Shown here in pieces: positions 16,726 through 26,044 of a DNA stretch of 64,000 nucleotides (positions are counted from its first letter, which is position 1; every line of letters begins with the position of its first letter). The notes beneath the pieces are model-generated. The model saw nothing but the letters and a program-made list of their open reading frames with translations. It was not told the origin of the DNA and made no database searches. The DNA is from CAYPPG01 sp964412555 (GTDB lineage Bacteria; Hinthialibacterota; Hinthialibacteria; Hinthialibacterales; Hinthialibacteraceae), in NCBI GenBank assembly GCA_964412555.1, contig CAYPPG010000016.1, positions 57,104 to 121,103 of the forward strand. The letters run 5' to 3'. A program made the position numbers and the translations under genes.

Positions 16726-18303
16726 ATGATGGTCAATCTGCTTTTCAACAAAGAAAATGTGCTCTTCCGATCATATTTTCTCTCTTTGATCCTAGTTTTT
16801 CCTGCTATCTGTCACACCCAACCGGCGATCGATGTTGCGTCACCATCGGGAATGCTCGAGCGTGCAGATCAATTACTTCTAGCCGATGATTACGAACGCG
16901 TTCTCTCGATACTCCCTCACAAATATAACCAACCGGCCCACGAAAAGCATCGCCTCATCCTGCGAGGATTGGCAAGAGTCTATTTGGAACAATGGGATAA
17001 AGCCAAAACAGAATGGAACGATCTTCTTTTGTACGTCATTGAGAACAACACAAACAATAACTTGCTTCAAATTCCTTTCATTTTACCTCCCTGGCTGGAA
17101 AAAAATGGGAAGGAATACAAAGATTTCGTAAGAAAGAAATTCAACCGGGATGATATGCGGTATCTCTGGCGAACCCTCTGGCAAGCTCGGATCGCCTCTC
17201 GCTTTACGGTGAACTCCAACGATACCTTCGATAACGCATTACAAATATTGGACTTCGTTGTGCGCCATGTCCAATTCGGCACTCCCCAGGAAGACCAATT
17301 TCGCGACCATCCTTTCTATGTTCTCATTCGAGGGCAGGGCATGTGTGAGGAACTCGCTTGGATCCTTGACGGGTTACTTCATTCAGCCGAAATCGAAGCC
17401 CTGCGCTTGGTGCTTCGTGATCCCGGGAAAAGTCCCCATACGCTGTCGTTGGTGAAAATCGACGATAAGTGGATTCCTTTCGATCCATCCTTTGCCCTGA
17501 TCTTAAAAAGTTCCGATACTAAAAAAACCGAACAATTTCCACAAAATTTTGTATTCAATCCTTCTGAGGAATTGTTACAAAAGTTCGGTTCGGAAAAAAA
17601 ACCGTTGGAACCTTTCATTCAACAGGTTAAAAATCTTGGTATTTATAGTAATTTGGCAGAGACCTTCCGGTCGGCGCAACCCAATTTGGATTACGAACGG
17701 GAAGCGCATACCGCCCGATTTCTTCTCTTGAATCGTGTCGTTCAGGACTTTGTTCAGTTACCACCTCTCGCCAAACAATTATCCATTCTTGCCATTCCAC
17801 TGACCCAACCCGAATCTCGAAAGATTGAAAAGTGGGGAATGGTTCATTTACCCTATCTTTATCGAATGACCTCGGACGCCAATGAAGTGCGAAGACAAGT
17901 CGAAGAAAAATTGTTCGGAGATCTTAACCCTTTGCGCCAAGCACGGTTGGCTCTACTCGATGGCGAATACAAGAGCGCTGAAAAACGATTTCAGCGGTTG
18001 GCTCTTCAGGAGAATCTTTCATCCCGTGCCAAAGAGAACGTGGAGTATTACCTGGCGGTCATTTCTTTTGAATGCGGCCAATACAAACAGGCAGAGAAAC
18101 AATTTCATGAATTTTTAGAAAATTACCCGGAAAGTGGATGGAAAAACCGAATCTATTATCAACTGGCTCGAATCTCTCATTCTTTTGAAAATCAACCATT
18201 ATGTCAGGAATATCTCACAAAATGTGAACAAAATCACCCCGCCTCTTTGTTTTCATGGATGGAAGAAAGAAAGTTACTCCAAAATCCCACCCTGAAAAAG
18301 TGA
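16726..18303 (+). CDS. Secreted transglutaminase-like protein with TPR region
   Basis: A 525-residue protein with an N-terminal hydrophobic signal (about 15-31). A TPR-like region (about 42-105) is followed by a transglutaminase-core pattern with a Cys-His-Asp triad: Cys207 in GQGMCEELAWILDGLL, His238 in SPHTLSLVKI and Asp253 in WIPFDPSFA. The C-terminal 130 residues form further TPR-like repeats (SAEKRFQRLALQEN, QYKQAEKQFHEFLENYPES). Such proteins are periplasmic, and most have unknown protease, acyltransferase or peptidoglycan-linked roles. A second ATG one codon later is equally possible as the start. The 70-bp tandem repeat begins right at its stop codon. Confidence 0.72.
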   Translation: MMVNLLFNKENVLFRSYFLSLILVFPAICHTQPAIDVASPSGMLERADQLLLADDYERVLSILPHKYNQPAHEKHRLILRGLARVYLEQWDKAKTEWNDLLLYVIENNTNNNLLQIPFILPPWLEKNGKEYKDFVRKKFNRDDMRYLWRTLWQARIASRFTVNSNDTFDNALQILDFVVRHVQFGTPQEDQFRDHPFYVLIRGQGMCEELAWILDGLLHSAEIEALRLVLRDPGKSPHTLSLVKIDDKWIPFDPSFALILKSSDTKKTEQFPQNFVFNPSEELLQKFGSEKKPLEPFIQQVKNLGIYSNLAETFRSAQPNLDYEREAHTARFLLLNRVVQDFVQLPPLAKQLSILAIPLTQPESRKIEKWGMVHLPYLYRMTSDANEVRRQVEEKLFGDLNPLRQARLALLDGEYKSAEKRFQRLALQENLSSRAKENVEYYLAVISFECGQYKQAEKQFHEFLENYPESGWKNRIYYQLARISHSFENQPLCQEYLTKCEQNHPASLFSWMEERKLLQNPTLKK

Positions 18304-18304
18304 C

Positions 18305-18838
18305 AGATAACTACACTTCAAAACCCCACCCTGAAAGGGTGACAGAAGACAGCCAGCGGGCAACGCCCCTGGAAACGATCACCAACAACAAACCCCCACC
18401 CTGAAAGGGTGACAGAAGACAGCCAGCGGGCAACGCCCCTGGAAACGATCACCAACAACAAACCCCCACCCTGAAAGGGTGACAGAAGACAGCCAGCGGG
18501 CAACGCCCCTGGAAACGATCACCAACAACAAACCCCCACCCTGAAAGGGTGACAGAAGACAGCCAGCGGGCAACGCCCCTGGAAACGANNNNNNNNNNNN
18601 NNNNNNNNNNNNNNNNNNNNNNNNNNNNNNNNNNNNNNNNNNNNNNNNNNNNNNNNNNNNNNNNNNNNNNNNNNNNNNNNNNNNNNNNGACAGAAGACAG
18701 CCAGCGGGCAACGCCCCTGGAAACGATCACCAACAACAAAACCCCACCCTGAAAGGGTGACAGAAGACAGCCAGCGGGCAACGCCCCTGGAAACGATCAC
18801 CAACAACAAACCCTCACCCTGAAAGGGTGACAGAAGAA
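18305..18838. repeat. 70-bp tandem repeat array interrupted by an assembly gap
   Basis: Near-identical units of exactly 70 bp start (at CTGAAAGGGT) at 18331, 18401, 18471 and 18541, and after the N run at 18749 and 18819. Each unit has a palindrome CACCCTGAAAGGGTG, then GCCAGCGGGCAACGCCCCTGG, then a spacer ACGATCACCAACAACAAAC. Units are almost identical, so expansion is recent. The array fills the convergent gap between the transglutaminase/TPR gene and the DUF971 gene. Frames crossing it translate the repeat only. True copy number is unknown because of the gap. Confidence 0.95.
18589..18688. other. Assembly gap (100 N)
   Basis: A run of exactly 100 N lies inside the 70-bp tandem array. A round 100 is the usual placeholder for a gap of unknown size, so more repeat units are probably missing. 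Confidence 0.98.
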
Positions 18839-18843
18839 AACTA

Positions 18844-19167
18844 CTACACCCTTTCCCCCACTTCTCTTAAATGTTGAAAAGTATAAATCCCCGTACTATG
18901 GCCATCACTGAAATCAATTGCATAACCATAATTCCCAACCGGCTTCATCGTTATGATTTTCAAAGACGAACCGTTCGAATCACCGGAATCATCAGAAGAA
19001 GTCTCTTTTGGATTGAGTGGAATGGGCAAATCCTCTCCCTGACAATGAGCACAAGGACACGCCTTGCGCAACTTACGGTTGTTATACTCATAGGTTTCCC
19101 CGTCACTCCATTCGATCTGCAAACGGTCGTCACCAAGTCGTTTCAATTTAAGAGGATATACATCCAT
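18844..19167 (-). CDS. DUF971-domain protein
   Basis: A 107-residue protein with the DUF971 (gamma-butyrobetaine hydroxylase N-terminal-like) pattern: L-x-I-x-W-S-D-G-E-T-Y-E-Y near 17-30, the LRKACPCAHCQGE segment with a C-P-C-x-x-C cysteine cluster near 33-45, and YGYAIDFSDGHSTGIYTFQHLRE near the end. The domain is a small zinc- or Fe-S-associated fold, often encoded beside or fused to Mrp/ApbC-type iron-sulfur carriers, but no such gene is adjacent. It is a single gene, convergent with the array and the transglutaminase/TPR gene. Confidence 0.88.
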   Translation of the reverse strand: MDVYPLKLKRLGDDRLQIEWSDGETYEYNNRKLRKACPCAHCQGEDLPIPLNPKETSSDDSGDSNGSSLKIITMKPVGNYGYAIDFSDGHSTGIYTFQHLREVGERV

Positions 19168-19364
19168 CGATCAGCGTCCTTTTCGATTCATTTTTTTCTA
19201 TGGAAAATTACTGTACCCGGATTGCTGAAATCGGCAATGACAACGATTCGTTGAACCCGATGAAGAGAGAATAATCAGCATAGGGTTTTATGATTGATCA
19301 TTCTGTTGTTATCATCTTTCCGAAATCCACAATAGAATTTTTTATGTTATGATGAGAGGTTCTC

Positions 19365-20780
19365 ATGAAACAGCGGATTTTTTTATGGTGTAAAGAAATA
19401 GTTTGGAAATACCGGTGGCCGATTTTGTTTGGATTGGCGATTCTCGTTGCCTTGGCGGTTCGCTATCCCTATTTACCGGACGGGCATGAAGACGAGGTCC
19501 ATACGATCGGCCGCGCACTGCAGTTGATTTATACCGGCGATCTCAATCCACACTTCTTTCTCCATCCCACCGGCACGATGTATCTCTGTATTCCGGCCAA
19601 TATTCTCGCGTTTGCTTCCCTGAGCCGCGATGTGGGAGGGCGTCCCGGCGTAGAAGGGAATTCCCCTTTCAACTTGATTCGGCAGGAACTGCAAAATCCA
19701 ACCCAACATGAAATGTATCAAGGTTCCGGCTCGAAATTATGGGATATGTTCCGCTATCGTGTACGCGTGATCTTCGTCATGCTGATTCCGTTTCAAATTT
19801 TAATCCTATGGTATATCGGCAAGCGCTTGGATTTGCTGGCGCCGGCAGTGGCCGCTTCCTTCTTGCTGGCCTTGTCCCCGGCGAATATTCGGGATTCCGT
19901 CTATGTCTCCGTCAACAATACGACCGGTACCTTTTGTCTGCTCACACTTGCATTTTGCGCCTTCTTTTCCTGCCGTGAACCGGCGGAACGCATGAGGACA
20001 TGGTTGTTTCGTCTGGCGGTCATGTCATTTATCTGCGGACTGGCGGTTGCCTGTAAATACAATGCCGGTACATTTTTGCTGATTCCGTTCGTCTTTGGAA
20101 TCTATACAATCCCTCAATTGAAAACAGGAAAACAATATTTACCGGAAAAATTATCGGCAGGTATTGGAGTCATCATACTGGCCATGTCTGTAGGCTTCAC
20201 CGTCTTGTGCCCCTTTTGGTATAAAGAACTCCATAAATTTATCCCGGAGGTATTGTATCAAGTCTGGTATTTCAAAGTCGGTCATTCCGATTGGAATACA
20301 TTCGAACCAGGCTTGCAAATGGCTTATATCAACCTTCGCTGTCTGGCGGATCAATTCGGCTGGCTTGGAGTCATTCTGACTGCAGGATCGATTTCTTACA
20401 TCGCCTGGAATGGCTTTTTCCATAATCAAGACTATACGAAAATTCAGTGGGTTTTGGTTTCCGTTTTTTTGGCCTGCATCGCTTTTTTCTGGTTGATGTC
20501 TGCGCAAGCAGTATTTTTCGCTCGGAATTTCTCGATCATGTGGTCCGCTTTTTTTCTCTGCTGCGCTTCAAGTTGGTGGTTTGCGGCGAAAATCTTTGCT
20601 GAAAAACGACAATATGCTCAGATTTCCCGATTTCAAAACCTTTTTCTTGTATGCGCAACCATAATGTGTGTGGTGATGGCGTACTTCATTGAACCGGCAA
20701 TCGGACCGCAACGCGAATGGTGGAGACAAAACGACGAACTCCGAACCGCCATTTCATTTTGGCTGCAGTATTTTTTCTAA
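19365..20780 (+). CDS. GT-C fold membrane glycosyltransferase (PMT/GT39-like)
   Basis: A 471-residue protein with about ten to eleven hydrophobic segments. Just after the first, an acidic loop YPYLPDGHEDEVHTIGRA (His41-Glu44) matches the catalytic D/E motif placed in the first periplasmic loop of GT-C glycosyltransferases, which use polyprenyl-phosphate sugars. SVNNTTGTFCLLTLA near residue 183 and AVACKYNAGTFLL near 226 fit the ArnT/PMT-like branch. The acceptor is unknown. Single gene with a 197-bp upstream gap. Confidence 0.7.
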   Translation: MKQRIFLWCKEIVWKYRWPILFGLAILVALAVRYPYLPDGHEDEVHTIGRALQLIYTGDLNPHFFLHPTGTMYLCIPANILAFASLSRDVGGRPGVEGNSPFNLIRQELQNPTQHEMYQGSGSKLWDMFRYRVRVIFVMLIPFQILILWYIGKRLDLLAPAVAASFLLALSPANIRDSVYVSVNNTTGTFCLLTLAFCAFFSCREPAERMRTWLFRLAVMSFICGLAVACKYNAGTFLLIPFVFGIYTIPQLKTGKQYLPEKLSAGIGVIILAMSVGFTVLCPFWYKELHKFIPEVLYQVWYFKVGHSDWNTFEPGLQMAYINLRCLADQFGWLGVILTAGSISYIAWNGFFHNQDYTKIQWVLVSVFLACIAFFWLMSAQAVFFARNFSIMWSAFFLCCASSWWFAAKIFAEKRQYAQISRFQNLFLVCATIMCVVMAYFIEPAIGPQREWWRQNDELRTAISFWLQYFF

Positions 20781-20999
20781 AAAGTTGAACCTGTCGAATA
20801 TTTTCAGAAATACAAATGTTTTCGATTCCGCCAACAACAAAGCCCCCTTTCCCCTGTTTCCTGATTCGATTGAAGGGATCAATTCCTTTTTTTCTCCCTC
20901 GATTCTCTTCTTTATTTGACCGGATCCCCCTTTTCAATATATAATGTTCTATAGAAAATCAAGAATCATGGAAACGTCAACTCGAGGCGGGAGGTCAGT

Positions 21000-21785
21000 A
21001 TGTTTTATACACCAATAAAACCAGCTGGGATGATTCTAGGATGCCTAATCGTAGCCGTTGCTTCTTTTTCCGTGTGGGGAGACACGATCTCGACGAATCA
21101 AATTACCCTCGAAGGAAGAATCCTTGAAAATTCCGCACGAGTCATGGTGGTCGAAACCGTGGCCGGTGAGTATGTCGTGATCGATAAAAATCGTGTCCTG
21201 AATTTTCAAGATGAACCGGAAGCGGATTTCTATTACCGGCGAGGCCAATTTTATTTAAACAAAGGCGATGAAAGCCGCGCCTTGCTCGATTTTATGGAAG
21301 CCGTCAATTGGGATGAAAACCACCAAGAGGCAAGACAAGCCATCGATCAAATCCGCACTCAGCAAAAAAGAGCCAAAGTGGATCAAGGTTTGTTAAAAGC
21401 TCAGCAACTGATCGCCGCTCAAGAATACCGGAAAGCGCTGGAAGCGTTCCAACGCATCTTGGAACTCCAACCCGATGATCAGCTCGCTCAGCAAATCGTG
21501 AAACAAATGAGCGATACCTATACCCGCATCGCTTTTCTCTATTATGATCACTGTTACGACGAAGGTGCGATTGTGGAATTGGCACGGGCGGAAGAACTCA
21601 ATCCGAACAGCGCCGAAATATATTATGTTCTCGGCAAAATCCACGACAATGCCCGAAAATATGAACTGGCACGGCTGGAATATGAACGGGCATTGCAGCT
21701 GAATCCGAATCATGCCATGGCCCGTTCTCAATTGATGGATTTAATCGAAAGAACCCGGACGCGCGGTTTTGAATCCAGCTCATGA
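21000..21785 (+). CDS. Secreted TPR protein
   Basis: A 261-residue protein with a signal peptide (about 1-27). A small beta region (ITLEGRILENSARVMVVETV) is followed by an array of TPR motifs from residue 76 on: FYYRRGQFYLNKGDESRALLD, QEYRKALEAFQRILELQPDD, YYVLGKIHDNARKYELARLE and YERALQLNPNHAMA. It is likely a periplasmic scaffold. Its opening strand pattern (promoting ILENSARV, Y-V-V-I-D-K-N-R-V) resembles the start of the GspE-fusion protein at 23405, and it lies 14 bp upstream of the SUMF1-fold gene, so the two are probably co-transcribed. Confidence 0.75.
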   Translation: MFYTPIKPAGMILGCLIVAVASFSVWGDTISTNQITLEGRILENSARVMVVETVAGEYVVIDKNRVLNFQDEPEADFYYRRGQFYLNKGDESRALLDFMEAVNWDENHQEARQAIDQIRTQQKRAKVDQGLLKAQQLIAAQEYRKALEAFQRILELQPDDQLAQQIVKQMSDTYTRIAFLYYDHCYDEGAIVELARAEELNPNSAEIYYVLGKIHDNARKYELARLEYERALQLNPNHAMARSQLMDLIERTRTRGFESSS

Positions 21786-21799
21786 ATTTCTCTTGATTA

Positions 21800-23083
21800 A
21801 TGAAAAAAAACATCCCCATACCAATATATCCTGCTATGCCTTTGCATCGTGTTTGGTTACCGCTCGTTGCCCTTCTACTCCTTTGCTGTTTCGCTCTCTC
21901 GGCAGAACGAAATTATCCCAAAATTCCTTTACTCGTGATCACGGATTTAAGGGTCGTGGGTGATGAATCCTCCATAGCCGAAGCGAATGCATTCAGCGAA
22001 TTTATCCGCCGTGAGATCGAGCGGACCGGCCTGTATCGCGTTCTCAGCCGCTCTTCGATGATCTCGATTTTGAAAGCGCATAAATTCCCCCTCCCCTGCC
22101 ATGAGATCGAATGTTTCGCCGCCATGGGAAAACTGCTCGACGCGGATCAAGTCTTGGCCGGAAACATCTTGAGGCACGGAGAAAACATCGAGATTACCTT
22201 GCGGCTGATCGAGGTGAACAAAGTTCGTTTTCTGAACACGGTATATCGAAAATCTTCCAATGTCTCCCGGGAAGAATTTTTAGGCGAATGGGGCAGGAGA
22301 ATCCTGATCGAACTCTTCAAAATCGATCCCGAACAATTTGAAACTTCGATGGAGACTTCATTACCTGCGCCCACTCCCACGAAAACCTCTCAACAAATTC
22401 TCAAGGAAAAACAAAGCAAATATCCCGGAATGATGTATATTCCCGCCGGCGAAGTAGTCGTCGGCTCCAATGACGGAGATGTGTGCGAACAACCACCCCA
22501 TATTGTCTATGTCAAAGAATTCTACATCGGCCAATATGAAGTGACCAATCGGGAATACCAGGAATTTGTCAATGAAACCGGACATCGCGCTCCCCCCCAT
22601 TGGGAAGGAGGAACCATGCCGGAAGAAGTGGCCGATCATCCGGTCGTTTGGGTTTCCTACAGCGACGCAGAAGCTTATTGTGAATGGCGCGGAGGACGGC
22701 TTCCGTCGGAAGCGGAATGGGAACGCGCCGCCAAAGGCGATCGCGCGCGAACATACCCCTGGGGCGATCGCTTTGTGGCCGACTATGCCAACACGTGGGA
22801 ATCCGGACGAGGATCAACTGCGCCGGTAGGAAGTTATCCTCTGGGCAGCAGTCCCTTCAAGGTTGAAGACATGGCCGGTAATGTGTTCGAATGGGTGGCC
22901 GGTTTTTTCGAACCCTATCCGGGAGCCACGGTAAAATTGGACGATTACGACAAACACCTGCGCGTCATGCGGGGTGGCTCGTGGAATTTCAACGCCTATT
23001 ACGCACGCACAACCCATCGCTTTGCCCGTTCAGGAGGGGAAAGAGGAAGAGATTACGGCTTTCGCTTGGCCCGCGATCCATAA
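21800..23083 (+). CDS. SUMF1/FGE-fold protein with N-terminal TolB/CsgG-like region
   Basis: A 427-residue secreted protein. A signal segment (about 15-35) is followed by a region (about 40-190) like the nucleotide- or lipid-free TolB/FlgO-type domain: IPLLVITDLRVV, AFSEFIRREIERTGLYRVLSR, ADQVLAGNILRHG. A formylglycine-generating-enzyme (SUMF1) domain spans about 210-427: MMYIPAGEVVVGSNDGD, YIGQYEVTNREYQEFV, GGRLPSEAEWERAAKG, MAGNVFEWV, RVMRGGSWNF and YGFRLARDP. The segment before the end reads THRFARSGGERGRDYGFR, without the Cys residues used for catalysis in true FGEs. It is therefore probably a binding or structural domain rather than a sulfatase activator. Confidence 0.82.
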   Translation: MKKNIPIPIYPAMPLHRVWLPLVALLLLCCFALSAERNYPKIPLLVITDLRVVGDESSIAEANAFSEFIRREIERTGLYRVLSRSSMISILKAHKFPLPCHEIECFAAMGKLLDADQVLAGNILRHGENIEITLRLIEVNKVRFLNTVYRKSSNVSREEFLGEWGRRILIELFKIDPEQFETSMETSLPAPTPTKTSQQILKEKQSKYPGMMYIPAGEVVVGSNDGDVCEQPPHIVYVKEFYIGQYEVTNREYQEFVNETGHRAPPHWEGGTMPEEVADHPVVWVSYSDAEAYCEWRGGRLPSEAEWERAAKGDRARTYPWGDRFVADYANTWESGRGSTAPVGSYPLGSSPFKVEDMAGNVFEWVAGFFEPYPGATVKLDDYDKHLRVMRGGSWNFNAYYARTTHRFARSGGERGRDYGFRLARDP

Positions 23084-23404
23084 CTTTTGTAGACATTTCA
23101 TACCGTAAATGATACCGTTGAACTGAAATGCAGGATACATTGTTGAATTCAAAACTCATCGGTCGTGCAGCCGAAACTATAATATCCTGCTATACTTTTA
23201 TATGAATCCGAAGCGCGGGCATCCCTGCCCGCATTTTTCAACGAGTGTACTTTCATTGGCATAGAAAAAGGAAGTATAAAAACTGAAACAATTCCTTTTT
23301 CGATATTCCGTTATAAACTTGATGGGTATATAAATCGATCATCGATAGGAGATCGAAACATCGGTTTCGGCCTTAATGACAAGCGAGATTCTCAATAAAG
23401 AAGA
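23084..23404. other. Intergenic region with one palindromic repeat
   Basis: The 321-bp gap before the secretion-ATPase gene has no gene. One copy of the GCGGGCATCCCTGCCCGC repeat lies at about 23213-23238. The same element occurs four more times at 33261-35197. The upstream stretch TATAATATCCTGCTATACTTTTAT (split around 23180-23202) is AT-rich and could hold a promoter, but no pair of boxes is convincing. Confidence 0.6.
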
Positions 23405-26044
23405 ATGACACAAAAAATTGCGGTAAAACTATTCCTTGTATGGTTCATAGCATTTCCAGTATTTGCAGATGTTGTATATCTGAAAAACGGAAAAAAAGTG
23501 GAAGGGGTTATCCGTGATTCCGGCGGAGAAGAAATCCTGGTGGAAACACCCGGCGGGGTTTTTTCCTTCAACCGCGATGCAATCACTCGCATCGAAGAAA
23601 GCTCGGAACTGGCGAATTTGCTCTCCCGCGCACAAGTTGAAGAAATGCGCGAAAACTTCGTTCAAGCCATTGAACTCTATACGAAAGCCGATCGCCAGGC
23701 GGCTTCCTCTCAACAACGCGCCTCCATCCGCCGCCGCCAGGAAAACACCATCCGAAAATTTGTCGAATACCTGAACTCTCATGATCCCCTCAAAAGGGGA
23801 TTGCAAGACATTCAAGAAATCGAGCAAATCAAGATGATGATTTCCGATCCTTCTCAATTGGCTCTCCTCCAATCCGCCAAAATGAAATTGGATAACACCA
23901 TCGTGGAAGCCCACCTGCGGGAAGGGGAACGGCACGAAATCAATAAAAATTATCCGGAAGCTATCGAACATTACCGAACCGTTTACGAAAATTACACCGA
24001 TCACCCCCTCGCTTCCGGTCTGCAAGACAAAATTACCGAGTTATACGTAGAATGGGGCGAAGAACAATACAAAAAGGGAGAAGAACGAATCCCAAACGCC
24101 CAAGAGGCCTTTCAAGAAGCCCTCGCCCGCAATCCGAATCAGCCACGCGCCCTCTATTTTCTGGGTCTCATCGCCGCCGCCAATGAAGAATTCAAACAAG
24201 CCGAATCGTATCTCTCGAAAGCCGATCCTTCCGCTCTTACCTCCTATGAAAAGAAACATCTCGACAACATGCTGGCACGCGTTCAGCGCGAATTGAAACC
24301 CCCCGAAGTCCGGCCGGTCCGGCGGCCCGTCTATGTCCCGCCTCCACAACCGACTCCGGAACCTAGCACGACAGAAAAAGTGACCGGTTGGTTCACCGGA
24401 CTTTGGACCAGTGCCAAAGATTTGTTCAGCGATGTCACGGAAGGCTCCTCGGATATCATTCCTCAAGTAATGGAATGGCTCTGGATTCTCCTTTACGCGT
24501 TGGGGATCATTTTGATTGTCTGGTACATCCCCATGAAAATCGTCTTGCGGGATTTACCCAATCGCAAAGTGATTTATTACAATTGGAGAAAAATCATCAA
24601 TTATACGGGCATTTTCGGCCTGATTTTTTATTGTATCGACCGGTTGAGCAGGGAAAAACCTAGAAAACGCTGCCCCGCCTGCAACCGAGCCATCGACAAC
24701 CCATCCTTGTTTGAAAATTACGATTTCTCCCGCTGTCCGTTCTGTGAAAAGATCATCAAACCGCCGTTTACACTTCTGGAACTGGTGAAAAGTGAAAGCG
24801 AACTAATCGCCGGCGAAGCGTCTCGCAAGGAAAACGGCTATGACGAAGCGGATAAAGAACGCGTCCAGGAACTGCTGAATCTGATCCTGCTACACGGCCG
24901 CAAAGCCCGAGCGAATGAAGTCTGGCTGGAACCGGAAGAAGAAGCCTTTTTCGCGCGGTACCGCATCGACGGTGTCATGGCGGAAGAAGCGCCCATCGAA
25001 AAATCACTTCAGAATTTTGTCATATCTTGTATCAAGGCTTCCTGCGATCTGAATGTCGCCGAGAAACGCCTCCCCCAAAACGGCCACTTCCGCAAAGTGG
25101 TCTTAGGAGAAGAAATCAACATCCGGGTTTCCACTCAACCCACCACCTTCGGTGAGAGAGTCGTGCTGCGCCTGGTCGATCCACGGATTGCCTCCATGTC
25201 GTTGGACCGCCTCGGCATGAGAGAAGAAACCCTAATGCAATACCGCAAAGCCTTGTCCGCCCATCACGGACTTATCCTGAACATCGGTCCGGCCGGCAGC
25301 GGAAAGACGACGTTTCAATACGCTACCATCCAATTTATCAACGACGTTTCGAAAGATATCGTCACGGTGGAAAATCCGATCGAATTCGAATTGGAAGACG
25401 TCAACCAACTCCAACACAATCCGGCCATGGGCATGACGTTTTCTTCCGCCTTGGAATCCGCTTTGGTGCAGGAACCGGACCTCTTGGTAGTAAGTGATAT
25501 CCGGGATCCGGAAACCGCCGATATCATCATCCGCGCCGCTTCCGATAATCGCCTGATTCTCTCCAGCCTCAATGCCTTCGATTGCTATGCCGCCATCGGC
25601 AAACTCAAAACCTTCAATGCCGATGCCGAACAGGTAAGCAAAGCGTTACAATGCCTCGTCGCACAACGCCTTGTTCGCAAACTCTGCCCGCATTGCAAAA
25701 AACATGGAACCCCCTCCGCAAAAGAGATCAAAAGTTTAGGGGAAGACGGCAATATGCTGGAAGGCCAACCGGTATTCCGCCCCCGCGGCTGCCGTGAATG
25801 TTCGAACAGCGGTTATCTCGGACGCACTGGGATTTTCGAAGTGGTTGTCCCCACCGAAGAAATCCAAGAATTGATCGCCAACAATGCGCGCGCTTCGCAA
25901 ATTCGGAAAGCCGCCCGCCGCGCAGGAATGAAGAATTTGAGAGAAGAAGGAATCCTCAAAATCTTGGCCGGTTTGACCTCAATCGAGGAAATCGTCCGTG
26001 TCACCACTCCGGAATCACGGGAACAGGAAGCGAGTGTTCAATAA
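23405..26044 (+). CDS. GspE/PilB-like secretion ATPase fused to signal peptide, TPR region and membrane segment
   Basis: An 879-residue protein of unusual build. Order: signal peptide (1-21); small beta domain; helical/TPR region (about 75-295) with AIELYTKADRQAA, YPEAIEHYRTVYENY and AFQEALARNPNQPRAL; Pro-rich linker (296-322); transmembrane helix (359-376) and a second hydrophobic stretch (401-411). A zinc-finger pair follows (CPAC 423-426, CPFC 444-447), then a full T2SSE ATPase (about 485-850). The Walker A is GPAGSGKT (628-635). The Walker B region reads LLVVSDIRDPETAD, where GspE proteins have G-E-I-R-D. The His box normally reading T-L-H-T-N-D is SLNAFD here. The zinc knuckle CPHC/CREC (761, 796) is kept. 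The topology places TPRs in the periplasm and the ATPase in the cytoplasm. The next gene starts right after the stop. Confidence 0.85.
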   Translation: MTQKIAVKLFLVWFIAFPVFADVVYLKNGKKVEGVIRDSGGEEILVETPGGVFSFNRDAITRIEESSELANLLSRAQVEEMRENFVQAIELYTKADRQAASSQQRASIRRRQENTIRKFVEYLNSHDPLKRGLQDIQEIEQIKMMISDPSQLALLQSAKMKLDNTIVEAHLREGERHEINKNYPEAIEHYRTVYENYTDHPLASGLQDKITELYVEWGEEQYKKGEERIPNAQEAFQEALARNPNQPRALYFLGLIAAANEEFKQAESYLSKADPSALTSYEKKHLDNMLARVQRELKPPEVRPVRRPVYVPPPQPTPEPSTTEKVTGWFTGLWTSAKDLFSDVTEGSSDIIPQVMEWLWILLYALGIILIVWYIPMKIVLRDLPNRKVIYYNWRKIINYTGIFGLIFYCIDRLSREKPRKRCPACNRAIDNPSLFENYDFSRCPFCEKIIKPPFTLLELVKSESELIAGEASRKENGYDEADKERVQELLNLILLHGRKARANEVWLEPEEEAFFARYRIDGVMAEEAPIEKSLQNFVISCIKASCDLNVAEKRLPQNGHFRKVVLGEEINIRVSTQPTTFGERVVLRLVDPRIASMSLDRLGMREETLMQYRKALSAHHGLILNIGPAGSGKTTFQYATIQFINDVSKDIVTVENPIEFELEDVNQLQHNPAMGMTFSSALESALVQEPDLLVVSDIRDPETADIIIRAASDNRLILSSLNAFDCYAAIGKLKTFNADAEQVSKALQCLVAQRLVRKLCPHCKKHGTPSAKEIKSLGEDGNMLEGQPVFRPRGCRECSNSGYLGRTGIFEVVVPTEEIQELIANNARASQIRKAARRAGMKNLREEGILKILAGLTSIEEIVRVTTPESREQEASVQ

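Noticed and set aside
18318..18809. Reading frames across the 70-bp array
   Set aside because: They translate the repeat (FQGRCPLAVFCHPFRVG-like) and extend through N; they are artefacts.
18305..18838. Possible CRISPR array
   Set aside because: The units repeat in full at 70 bp and the spacer portion ACGATCACCAACAACAAAC is the same in each, whereas CRISPR spacers differ. No cas gene is near.
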